From the NCBI GenBank assembly GCA_017651785.1, contig JAGCCD010000147.1:1-5527 (forward strand): DNA of 5,527 nucleotides, written 5' to 3'. The translations under genes and the position numbers were made by a program. The notes beneath the pieces are model-generated. The model had not been told where the DNA came from. It was given only the letters and a program-made list of their open reading frames with translations, and did no database searches. Numbering within the stretch: the first letter of the stretch is position 1; every line of letters starts with the position of its first letter. Origin of the DNA: Bacteroidales bacterium. Lineage in GTDB: Bacteria > Bacteroidota > Bacteroidia > Bacteroidales > UBA932. This document shows positions 1 through 5,527 of the stretch, one piece after another.

Positions 1-1085
1 ATGCGGGCGATGACGAAACCTGCGATGGCCCCGCAGAACAGCGTGGGGCCGAAGGTTCCGCCATTGCCGCCGCCAGCGTTGGTTGCAGTCATCGCCAGCA
101 CCTTGACGGCGAACACCAGCGCAAAGAACACCGGAATGCCCCAGGCAGACCGCAGCAGGAACGACAGCATGGACGAGCCCTCGGACTCTATTTCCCTGCC
201 GCTGAGCAAATCGCCCACCACATCGTAACCTTCGCCGTACAGCTGAGGGAAAAGGAATATCATAAGGCCCAGGGCCACGGCACAAATGCCCCAGCGCAGG
301 TACGAGTTGCCTATTTTGGAAAGTTTGTCCTCAAGCCACAGAGTTCCGTTGGTGAAATACAGCGAGCCCAGCCCCAGAAGCGCGCCCATAATGATGTAGA
401 ATGGGATATTCCCCATAGAAAAGGGCGTGAGGGTGCAGGCGAAAAGGGGCGTTTGCCCGCGGAAAATATATGCGATGACCGTTGCCGATACAGTGGATAT
501 GAGCAGCGGCAGCATGGACGAGAGGGAGATGTTGAAAAGGAGTATCTCCATCGTAAAGAGCACTCCGGCAAGCGGAGCCTTGAAGATGCCGGCGATTGCA
601 CCGGCCGCCCCGCAGCCAAGTAGTATGGTGACGTTGCGGTAAGACATACCGCCCCAGCGGCCGAGGTTGCTGCCTATGGCTGCGCCGGTATAGACTATGG
701 GAGCCTCTGCGCCCACGGAGCCGCCAAGGCCTATGGTGATGGCGGAGGTGGCCAGAGACGACCAGGTGTTATGGGGCTTTATCTTTGATTCTCCGCGGCT
801 TACGGCAAGCAGGACCTTGGTTACGCCGTGACTGATATTGTCTTTTATGACGTACTTTATGAGCAGGAGCGACAGCAGCATGCCCACTCCCGGGAGGATG
901 AGGTATTGCAGGTGATACTTGAGGGCGAAGGTACTGTTTACCAGGTGCCTGATGCCCTCTATGCCGCTTACAAGCAGCACCGCGGCTAGTCCCGAGGCCA
1001 CGCCGGTGAGGAAACTCAACAGCAGCAGCCGGTTACGCTCGGGGCTTCTGGACCCGGGGCTCTTATGAGTCTGCGGAGTCGTCAT
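1..1085 (-). CDS. CLC-family chloride channel/transporter, 3' end cut by the window
   Basis: An integral membrane protein of the CLC family, which moves chloride as a channel or as a chloride/proton exchanger. The first 361 codons are visible and open throughout; the last helices, the usual tyrosine of the inner gate and any C-terminal CBS or TrkA_C domains lie outside the window. After a hydrophilic N-terminus of about 19 residues come hydrophobic helices at about 20-41, 59-80, 189-209, 225-244, 263-283 and 305-331. Family motifs appear in order: SHGVTKV (85-91, the GSGIPE position), GSVGAEAPIV (122-131, holding the gating glutamate as E127), KAPLAGVLF (169-177) and GGTFGP (342-347, matching GIFAP of E. 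coli ClcA). The position of ClcA Glu203, the inner proton glutamate, is I181 here. I chose the ATG at 1083-1085 because the next in-frame Met is residue 69, inside the membrane domain. The start lies inside the end of the upstream gene, so translation is probably coupled. Family assignment is firm; transport mode is not. Confidence 0.93.
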   Translation of the reverse strand, partial: MTTPQTHKSPGSRSPERNRLLLLSFLTGVASGLAAVLLVSGIEGIRHLVNSTFALKYHLQYLILPGVGMLLSLLLIKYVIKDNISHGVTKVLLAVSRGESKIKPHNTWSSLATSAITIGLGGSVGAEAPIVYTGAAIGSNLGRWGGMSYRNVTILLGCGAAGAIAGIFKAPLAGVLFTMEILLFNISLSSMLPLLISTVSATVIAYIFRGQTPLFACTLTPFSMGNIPFYIIMGALLGLGSLYFTNGTLWLEDKLSKIGNSYLRWGICAVALGLMIFLFPQLYGEGYDVVGDLLSGREIESEGSSMLSFLLRSAWGIPVFFALVFAVKVLAMTATNAGGGNGGTFGPTLFCGAIAGFVIAR

Positions 1086-1446
1086 CCCCGTACTGGCTGA
1101 TGTTGTCGTCGGGAAGGGTGTCTCCGGTGTCGGGAGTGCCGGCGGTTCCGGCTACTTCTTCAGTCTCTGCTTCTTCTTCTCCTTCAAGCCAGCGTTCCAC
1201 ATCTTCGGGGTTGTCCACGTCAACCTTGATCTTGATGAGGTAGATGTCTGTGTCTGTCTCCAGCGTGACGGCATAGAACGGATCTATCTGCCTGCCGGTG
1301 CGGGGGTTCACGCCGGGTGAGTACTTTACCAGGTCGGGCAGGAAGTCTGAGAAGCCCTTGGGATACTTTTCGTTGAACAAAGCGGCGATGTCTGCAGGAA
1401 GGTTTTCCTGGCTTATGACGTGTCTCTTTTTATTGTCTGTGTTCAT
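1063..1446 (-). CDS. Conserved-looking small acidic protein of unknown function
   Basis: A 127-residue protein I cannot assign to a named family. Residues 1-88 look like a compact folded domain: a helical N-terminal part (about 16-41, containing LFNEKYPKGFSDFLPDLV), then a PFYAVTLETDTDIYLIKIKV stretch (56-75) that reads as two beta strands. Residues about 87-127 are a low-complexity tail dominated by Glu, Asp, Gly and Thr, probably disordered and strongly acidic. There is no signal peptide or membrane segment, so it should be cytosolic. I chose the ATG at 1444-1446 because the reading frame upstream runs antiparallel into the sirtuin gene and through both promoters. AGGA lies immediately before the ATG, too close for an ordinary Shine-Dalgarno. 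It is the first gene of the minus-strand pair, and its last 23 bases overlap the CLC start in another frame, which implies joint expression. A role linked to the CLC protein is only an inference from position. Confidence 0.8.
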   Translation of the reverse strand: MNTDNKKRHVISQENLPADIAALFNEKYPKGFSDFLPDLVKYSPGVNPRTGRQIDPFYAVTLETDTDIYLIKIKVDVDNPEDVERWLEGEEEAETEEVAGTAGTPDTGDTLPDDNISQYGDDDSADS

Positions 1447-1467
1447 TCCTATGTGGATTATCCGCTG

Positions 1468-1499
1468 CAATATTAAGTCAAATATTTCAATCAAACAAA
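1468..1499 (-). promoter_or_regulatory. Putative Bacteroidota-type promoter for the minus-strand pair
   Basis: Read on the minus strand, TTTG at 1499-1496 is followed after 20 bases by TAATATTG at 1475-1468. This matches the known Bacteroidota -33 (TTTG) and -7 (TAnnTTTG) elements with one mismatch in the -7 box. It would start transcription roughly 15 bases before the ATG at 1446. The AT-rich gap makes chance matches fairly likely, so this is a candidate only. Confidence 0.4.
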
Positions 1500-1504
1500 T
1501 ATTG
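1468..1504. repeat. Three AATATT sites and short inverted repeats in the divergent promoter gap
   Basis: The palindromic hexamer AATATT occurs at 1469-1474, 1481-1486 and 1498-1503. AATATTT (1481-1487) and AAATATT (1497-1503) form a 7-base inverted repeat with a 9-base spacer, and CAATATT (1468-1474) pairs in the same sense with AATATTG (1498-1504). The sites lie between and over the two divergent promoters, where a repressor or activator of both clusters could bind. They may equally be chance products of an AT-rich stretch. Confidence 0.3.
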
Positions 1505-1516
1505 TGAGTATCTTTG
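1485..1516 (+). promoter_or_regulatory. Bacteroidota-type promoter for the sirtuin-glutamine synthetase row
   Basis: TATCTTTG at 1509-1516 is a perfect match to the Bacteroidota -7 consensus TAnnTTTG. A weak -33 candidate, TTTC at 1485-1488, lies 20 bases upstream. The last G of the -7 box is 6 bases before the ATG at 1523, so transcription would begin at or within a few bases of the start codon and give a leaderless or nearly leaderless mRNA. The same box could instead be read as a GGGGG ribosome-binding context (1516-1520) just before the ATG. Confidence 0.55.
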
Positions 1517-1522
1517 GGGGTC

Positions 1523-2245
1523 ATGAAGAAAAAAAATCTTGTTGTTCTCAGCGGCTCCGGAATAAGCGCAGAGAGCGGTATATCCACATTCAGAGGAGGT
1601 AACGGCCTGTGGGACAATGTCCCCGTAGAAGAAATCTGCACGCCCGAGGGCTGGCGGCGCAATCCGGCAAAGGTCCAGCGCTTCTACAACGAACGCAGGG
1701 CCCAGCTCAAAGAAGTTGAGCCAAACGAGGCCCACCTCATCCTGGCGGAGCTGGAAAAAGACTTCAATGTCTGCGTAGTCACCCAAAACGTAGACAACCT
1801 TCATGAACGCGCAGGCAGCACCCGCGTGCTGCACCTTCACGGCGAGCTCACAAAGGTGCGCCCCGAAGACTGCTACACAGACGCCGACGGCTTCTCTGAA
1901 AAGTACGTCCAGGACATAGGCTACCGCCCCGTAGAAATGGGAGAGACCGGGGGGCGCCACGGCAAGCAGCTCCGCCCCCACATCGTATGGTTCGGCGAGG
2001 CCGTTCCCAACCTTGAGAAGGCGGCTGCGCTGGTGAGCGTGGCAGACATACTCCTCATTGTGGGCACCTCCCTTCAGGTATACCCCGCGGCAAGCCTGTA
2101 CAACTTTGCGCCGGAGGGCTGCAAAATCGTGCTCATAGATCCGGACCAGAGTCTCTCCCGCTTCCGCATTCCGGGCGTCACTTTCATAAACAAAGTGGCC
2201 ACCGCCGGCATGAGAGAATTCAAAGAACTCATATACACACTCTAA
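1523..2245 (+). CDS. cobB: NAD-dependent protein deacylase, sirtuin family (class III-like)
   Basis: Removes acyl groups from protein lysines in the cytoplasm, using NAD+ and releasing nicotinamide and O-acyl-ADP-ribose. At 240 aa it is a minimal sirtuin domain. The NAD-binding motif is GSGISAESGISTFRG (11-25), with Ser where most sirtuins have Ala. QNVDNLHERAG (88-98) and HGEL with catalytic His106 follow, then IVWFGE (154-159) and GTSLQVYPAA (181-190). Y55 and R58 in FYNERR match the Tyr-x-x-Arg pair of SIRT5 and E. coli CobB that binds succinyl, malonyl or glutaryl lysine, so acidic acyl groups are the likely substrates. The usual four zinc cysteines are missing: only C117 remains between the catalytic His and IVWFGE. 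I recall zinc-less forms in other Bacteroidota, so this is probably a lineage trait and not damage. I prefer the ATG at 1523; a TTG at 1514 would add three residues but falls inside the putative -7 box. An A8 run follows the start. First gene of the plus-strand row, 4 bases before glutamine synthetase. Confidence 0.93.
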   Translation: MKKKNLVVLSGSGISAESGISTFRGGNGLWDNVPVEEICTPEGWRRNPAKVQRFYNERRAQLKEVEPNEAHLILAELEKDFNVCVVTQNVDNLHERAGSTRVLHLHGELTKVRPEDCYTDADGFSEKYVQDIGYRPVEMGETGGRHGKQLRPHIVWFGEAVPNLEKAAALVSVADILLIVGTSLQVYPAASLYNFAPEGCKIVLIDPDQSLSRFRIPGVTFINKVATAGMREFKELIYTL

Positions 2246-2249
2246 ACCA

Positions 2250-3764
2250 ATGGACAAAAACCTTCAGCTCAACCCTAACGAGGTGGTGGCCTACTTGCAG
2301 AAAGACCCCTCGCAATTCACCTGGCAGGACATGCTTAACTTCATAGTCGACAACGACATACGCATGATCGACTTTATGTACCCAGCCGAGGACGGCCGTG
2401 TCAAGACCCTCAACTTTACCATAAATTCCCTCGCCTACGCAGAAACCATCCTGGTAGAGGGAGAAAGGGTTGACGGCTCCAGCCTGTTCCCCTCCTTCAT
2501 AGAGGCCGGCAACAGCGACCTGTACGTCATTCCCCGCTATCGCACCGCTTTCGTAGACCCGTTTACAGACATACCCACCCTGTGCTTCCTCTGCAGCTTC
2601 TTCACCGGAAACGGCAAGCCCTTCAGCTGCGCACCTTATGCCACCCTTATGCGCGCGTCCGACGAGTTTACCCGCAGCACCGGTCTCACCTTCGAGGCTA
2701 TGGGAGAGCTTGAGTACTACGTTATTACAGAGTCGGAAAAGCTCTTCCCCGCAACAGACCAGAGGGGCTATCACGAGAGCGAGCCCTTCGCCAAGCTGAA
2801 CGATTTCCGCCGCGAATGCATGGACCGCGTGGCCAAGACCGGCGGCCAGATAAAGTACGGCCACAGCGAGGTGGGCAACTTCACTCTGGACGGTAAAATC
2901 TACGAGCAGAACGAGATAGAATTCCTCCCCTGCCCGCTTGATACCGCCGCAGACCAGCTCCTTCTCGCCAAATGGGTAATCCGCAACCTTGCCTGGCAGT
3001 GGGGACTTGACGTGTCTTTCGCTCCCAAGATTACCGTGGGCAAGGCCGGCTCCGGCATGCACATCCATATGCGCCTTCTCAAAGACGGCCGCAACGTAAC
3101 CCTTGCGCCCGGCGGCGGCTTGTCAGACATAGCAAAAAGGGCTATCGCAGGCCTTCTGGAGATGGCACCCGCCATCACCGCATTCGGCAACAAGAACCCC
3201 ACCTCATACTTCAGGCTGGTGCCCCATCAGGAGGCTCCCACCAACGTCTGCTGGGGAGACTGCAACCGCTCCGCGCTTGTACGCGTTCCACTTGGCTGGT
3301 CCAGCGGCACGGATATGTGCTCCGCCGCCAACCCCCAGATAGAGTCCACAGAGCGTGACACCACCGGCAAGCAGACCTTCGAGATGCGCTGCCCCGACTG
3401 CTCGGCAGACATTTACCAGCTTATGGCAGGCCTCTGTGTAGCGGCACGTTACGGTTTGGAGCTCCCGGAGGAAGAAGCCCTCAGGATTGCCGCAGACAAG
3501 TATGTTGATACAGACATCCACAGGCCGGAGAATGCAGCCAGGCTCGCATCGCTGGCGTGCCTGCCCACCTGCTGCGCAGAGTCTGCAGACTGCCTTGAGC
3601 GCCTGCGCAGCGTATTCGAAGCGCGCGGCGTTTTCCAGCCCCGCATGATAGACGGCATACTCAAGGGCCTGCGCCGCTTCCAGGACTCAGACCTTCACGA
3701 GGCCGCCCGCAAAGACCCCGACCTGATGAGGCGTCTTGTAGACGAATATTTCTACTGCGGTTAA
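2250..3764 (+). CDS. glnA: Glutamine synthetase, type I-like
   Basis: Joins ammonia to glutamate with ATP to make glutamine, the main entry of nitrogen into metabolism; members normally form dodecamers in the cytosol. The 504 residues hold the family motifs in order: DGSS (75-78, the Asp50 region), the metal-site glutamates in GELEYY (E153, E155), HSEVGN (205-210), EQNEIEF (219-225), GSGMHIHM (267-274, His271 matching His269), SYFRLVP (319-325, R322), E328 of the flap, NRSALVRVP (339-347, R340 and R345) and FEMRCPD (377-383). Between R345 and R380 there are about 20 more residues than in the Salmonella enzyme. No NLY-type adenylylation tyrosine loop is visible, so control by adenylylation is unlikely. 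Cysteines are frequent in the C-terminal half, including RCPDC and CCAESADC. The ATG follows the sirtuin stop by 4 bases with no Shine-Dalgarno, so it is probably translated from the sirtuin transcript. Some relatives act on other amines, so the exact substrate is less certain than the family. Confidence 0.9.
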   Translation: MDKNLQLNPNEVVAYLQKDPSQFTWQDMLNFIVDNDIRMIDFMYPAEDGRVKTLNFTINSLAYAETILVEGERVDGSSLFPSFIEAGNSDLYVIPRYRTAFVDPFTDIPTLCFLCSFFTGNGKPFSCAPYATLMRASDEFTRSTGLTFEAMGELEYYVITESEKLFPATDQRGYHESEPFAKLNDFRRECMDRVAKTGGQIKYGHSEVGNFTLDGKIYEQNEIEFLPCPLDTAADQLLLAKWVIRNLAWQWGLDVSFAPKITVGKAGSGMHIHMRLLKDGRNVTLAPGGGLSDIAKRAIAGLLEMAPAITAFGNKNPTSYFRLVPHQEAPTNVCWGDCNRSALVRVPLGWSSGTDMCSAANPQIESTERDTTGKQTFEMRCPDCSADIYQLMAGLCVAARYGLELPEEEALRIAADKYVDTDIHRPENAARLASLACLPTCCAESADCLERLRSVFEARGVFQPRMIDGILKGLRRFQDSDLHEAARKDPDLMRRLVDEYFYCG

Positions 3765-3774
3765 GGAAAATTGC

Positions 3775-3782
3775 TATATTTG
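3775..3782 (+). promoter_or_regulatory. Putative internal promoter (-7 element) before the mannosyltransferase
   Basis: TATATTTG is a perfect match to TAnnTTTG and ends exactly 6 bases before the ATG at 3789, the same spacing as at the sirtuin start. It lies in the 24-base gap after glutamine synthetase. No good TTTG -33 box is seen at the usual distance; TTTC at 3749-3752, still inside the upstream gene, is the nearest candidate at 22 bases. It would drive the mannosyltransferase and tex separately, from a leaderless or nearly leaderless mRNA. Confidence 0.5.
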
Positions 3783-3788
3783 CCCATT

Positions 3789-4505
3789 ATGAAGAATCTG
3801 GTAATCATTCCCACCTACAACGAGGTGGAGAACGCGGAAAAGATAGTGCGGGCCGTATTCGCCCTGCCCGAGGGTTTTGAGATACTCATTATCGACGACG
3901 GCTCTCCCGACGGAACCGCCAATGTCATCAAAAACCTTCAGACAGAGTTCCCCGAGCGGCTGCATCTGCTTGAACGACAGGGCAAACTGGGCCTTGGCAC
4001 CGCATACCTTACCGGATTCAAATGGGCTCTCGAGCGTGGCTACGACTACGTATTCGAGATGGATGCAGACTTCTCCCACGCCCCGACTGACCTGCCGCGC
4101 CTCCTTGCCGCCTGCACGGGCGGAGCAGACCTTGCCATCGGCTCCCGCTACTGCAACGGAGTGAGCGTCGTGAACTGGCCCATAGGCCGTATCCTCATCT
4201 CTTACTTCGCCTCCGTATACGTGCGTAAAGTGCTGGGCTTCAAGATCTACGACAGCACCGCCGGCTTCCTCTGCTACAGCCGCAAGGTCCTGGAGACAAT
4301 TAACCTGGATGCTGTGCAGATGAAAGGCTACGGCTTCCAGATAGAGATGAAGTACACCGCCCACAAACTTGGCTTCCGGATAGCCGAGGTCCCCGTAATC
4401 TTTGTCAACCGCAAGGAGGGCACCTCAAAAATGTCCGGCAGCATCTTCGGAGAGGCGTTCTGGGGTGTCATCAAGCTCCGCTTCCGCAAGTTCGCAGCGA
4501 AATGA
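3789..4505 (+). CDS. Polyprenol-phosphate mannosyltransferase (DPM1/Ppm1-like, GT2 family)
   Basis: A family 2 glycosyltransferase that most likely moves mannose from GDP-mannose to a polyprenyl phosphate at the inner face of the membrane, making a lipid-linked sugar donor for glycoprotein or envelope glycan assembly. The 238 residues are a single GT-A domain, the usual length of the short DPM1 type. Visible motifs are IIPTYNE at the N-terminus (6-12), DDGSPDGT (36-43) for nucleotide binding, the metal-binding DAD within MDADFSHAP (91-99), GSRY (118-121) and the C-terminal RKEGTSKMS (208-216) typical of this group. There is no C-terminal pair of membrane helices as found in ArnC or GtrB types, so it is probably peripheral. 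The ATG at 3789 puts the first strand at residue 3; a TTG at 3771 could add six residues but lies upstream of the -7 box. It overlaps tex by four bases. Other sugars, such as glucose, cannot be excluded. Confidence 0.88.
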   Translation: MKNLVIIPTYNEVENAEKIVRAVFALPEGFEILIIDDGSPDGTANVIKNLQTEFPERLHLLERQGKLGLGTAYLTGFKWALERGYDYVFEMDADFSHAPTDLPRLLAACTGGADLAIGSRYCNGVSVVNWPIGRILISYFASVYVRKVLGFKIYDSTAGFLCYSRKVLETINLDAVQMKGYGFQIEMKYTAHKLGFRIAEVPVIFVNRKEGTSKMSGSIFGEAFWGVIKLRFRKFAAK

Positions 4506-5527
4506 AAGAAATATACCTCAGGCACATCGCCCAGACGGTAGGTGCCAAAGTCTGGCAGATAGAAAACTGCGCAGACATGTTTACTGATGGCGATACCATC
4601 CCCTTCATAAGCCGCTACCGCAAGGAAAAGACCGGCGGTATGGACGACGCCACCATAGCCGAGGTAAAGCACTGGCTGGATGTCTTTACGGACATGGAGA
4701 AGCGTAAGGAAACGATTCTCAAGACCATAGAAGAAGCCGGAGCGCTGGACGACACCCTCCGGGAAAGGATAGAGAACTGCGTAAGCTCCACAGAGCTGGA
4801 AGATATCTACCTTCCCTGGCGTCCCAAGCGCCGCACCCGTGCCACTGCCGCCAAAGAGCTTGGCCTTGAGCCCCTTGCAGACCTTATGTGGAACCTCCGC
4901 ACCCGGGATCCGCTCCAGAGCGCCCGCTCTTACGTAAAGGGCTCTCCCGCCCTTAAGGGCAAGCCCGGAGCAGAGGACGCAGAAGCCGCGCTTGCCGGCG
5001 CCCGCGACATAATTGCAGAGCGCCTGAGCGAGACTGCACAGATCCGCCAGGACCTGCGGACGGTCTTCCGCACGCGCAGGCTCGAGGCAAAAGCCACAAA
5101 AGCCGCTGCAGACAACCCCGACGCCGCAAAATACCGTTCATACTTCGGCTTCAAGATGCCTCTGGACCGTATGCCCTCCCACAATCTGCTCGCCATCCTG
5201 AGGGCGCAGAACGAGGGTTTCCTGTCGGTAGACCTTGATACGGATGCAGAGCACTGCGGCAAAAAGATTTATTACGACTTCTGCCAGCAGCAGGGCTACC
5301 CCGGCGGAGCGCTGGCAGACCAGATAAAGGAGGCGGTGGACGATTCGTTCAAGCGCCTGCTTGAACCGTCAATCACATCGGAAGTCATACGGGAGGCAAA
5401 GGAACGCGCCGACATAGAATCCATCAAGGTGTTCGGAGAGAACCTCCGCCAGCTGCTTCTGCAGGCCACCGTGGGAGAGAAGCGCACCATGGCAATAGAC
5501 CCGGGCTTCCGCAACGGCTGCAAGATA
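4502..5527 (+). CDS. tex: Tex, S1-type RNA-binding transcription accessory protein, 3' end cut by the window
   Basis: Tex is a conserved cytosolic nucleic-acid-binding protein related to eukaryotic Spt6, implicated in transcription and RNA metabolism. The first 342 codons are visible, under half of the usual length of roughly 720-780 residues. They cover the N-terminal helical region with TIPFISRYRKEKTGG (32-46) and ELEDIYLPWRPKRRTRAT (98-115), the central helices, and the first strand of the YqgF-homologous domain, AIDPGFRNGCK (331-341). The HhH motifs and C-terminal S1 domain lie beyond the edge. In DPGFRNGCK, Asn stands where most Tex proteins have Thr. The ATG overlaps the mannosyltransferase stop as ATGA, so translation is probably coupled, with transcription from the promoter at 3775 or from further upstream. 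The frame is open throughout. Its presence beside a mannosyltransferase does not suggest a shared pathway. Confidence 0.95.
   Translation, partial: MKEIYLRHIAQTVGAKVWQIENCADMFTDGDTIPFISRYRKEKTGGMDDATIAEVKHWLDVFTDMEKRKETILKTIEEAGALDDTLRERIENCVSSTELEDIYLPWRPKRRTRATAAKELGLEPLADLMWNLRTRDPLQSARSYVKGSPALKGKPGAEDAEAALAGARDIIAERLSETAQIRQDLRTVFRTRRLEAKATKAAADNPDAAKYRSYFGFKMPLDRMPSHNLLAILRAQNEGFLSVDLDTDAEHCGKKIYYDFCQQQGYPGGALADQIKEAVDDSFKRLLEPSITSEVIREAKERADIESIKVFGENLRQLLLQATVGEKRTMAIDPGFRNGCKI

Noticed and set aside
1..642. Short plus-strand open frames opposite the CLC gene (for example 1-228 and 427-642) and the minus-strand frame at 311-619
   Set aside because: All lie within the CLC gene, which is open for 361 codons with family motifs in order; the short products resemble nothing.
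1063..1662. Longer form of the acidic protein starting inside the sirtuin gene
   Set aside because: The extra 72 codons run antiparallel to the sirtuin 5' end and through both promoters. The ATG at 1446 gives a self-contained product.
1487..2257. Long open frame of 256 codons antisense to the sirtuin
   Set aside because: It is in exact codon register with the sirtuin, so it is open only because that gene avoids TTA, CTA and TCA codons. Its composition resembles no protein family, and the sense strand has clear sirtuin motifs.
2229..3068. Long open frame of 279 codons antisense to glutamine synthetase
   Set aside because: Again it is the exact codon-by-codon reverse of the real gene, so the same codon avoidance explains it. 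No motif is seen.
3771..3788. TTG start at 3771 for the mannosyltransferase, with AGGA just upstream
   Set aside because: It would add six residues before the conserved first strand and lies before the TAnnTTTG element. The AGGA to TTG gap is also short. Not excluded, but the ATG at 3789 is the better choice.
3774..4364. Open frame of 196 codons antisense to the mannosyltransferase
   Set aside because: Same register effect; the sense product has all GT2 motifs.
4949..4960. Perfect 12-base palindrome GCCCTTAAGGGC
   Set aside because: It lies inside the Tex coding frame in GC-rich sequence, with no loop and no T run, so it is not a terminator and is probably chance.
4930..5523. Minus-strand open frames opposite tex (4930-5262, 4953-5141, 5296-5523)
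   Set aside because: They are shadows of the open Tex frame, rich in Arg and Ser as expected from the reverse of a GC-rich gene.

Overview
The window looks like a piece of chromosome from a fairly GC-rich member of the Bacteroidota, most likely the Bacteroidales. The evidence is the promoters that match the Bacteroidota -7 element TAnnTTTG, the weak or absent Shine-Dalgarno sequences before most starts, and the type of CLC channel and sirtuin present. Assignment below order is not possible from the sequence alone. I see no tRNA, rRNA, CRISPR, insertion sequence or phage gene.

Layout: two divergent gene clusters share an AT-rich promoter gap at about 1447-1522. On the minus strand, reading leftwards, a small acidic protein of unknown function (127 aa) overlaps by 23 bases the start of a CLC-family chloride channel or transporter, which runs off the left edge after 361 codons. 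On the plus strand come a class III-like sirtuin deacylase (240 aa), a type I-like glutamine synthetase (504 aa, 4 bases after the sirtuin), a DPM1-type polyprenol-phosphate mannosyltransferase (238 aa) and the first 342 codons of the RNA-binding protein Tex, which overlaps the mannosyltransferase by ATGA and runs off the right edge.

The plus-strand genes probably form one transcribable row. A second TAnnTTTG element just before the mannosyltransferase suggests that the last two genes can also be transcribed on their own. Both plus-strand TAnnTTTG elements lie exactly 6 bases before the ATG, which would give leaderless or nearly leaderless mRNAs. This repeated arrangement is the most interesting regulatory observation here.

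Most genes belong to well-known housekeeping families, and I see no convincing new defence or mobile system. The points worth a second look are a CLC protein without the usual internal proton glutamate and coupled to an unknown acidic protein, a sirtuin that has lost its zinc-binding cysteines but keeps the acyl-binding Tyr and Arg, its tight pairing with glutamine synthetase, and an insertion in the catalytic half of that synthetase.
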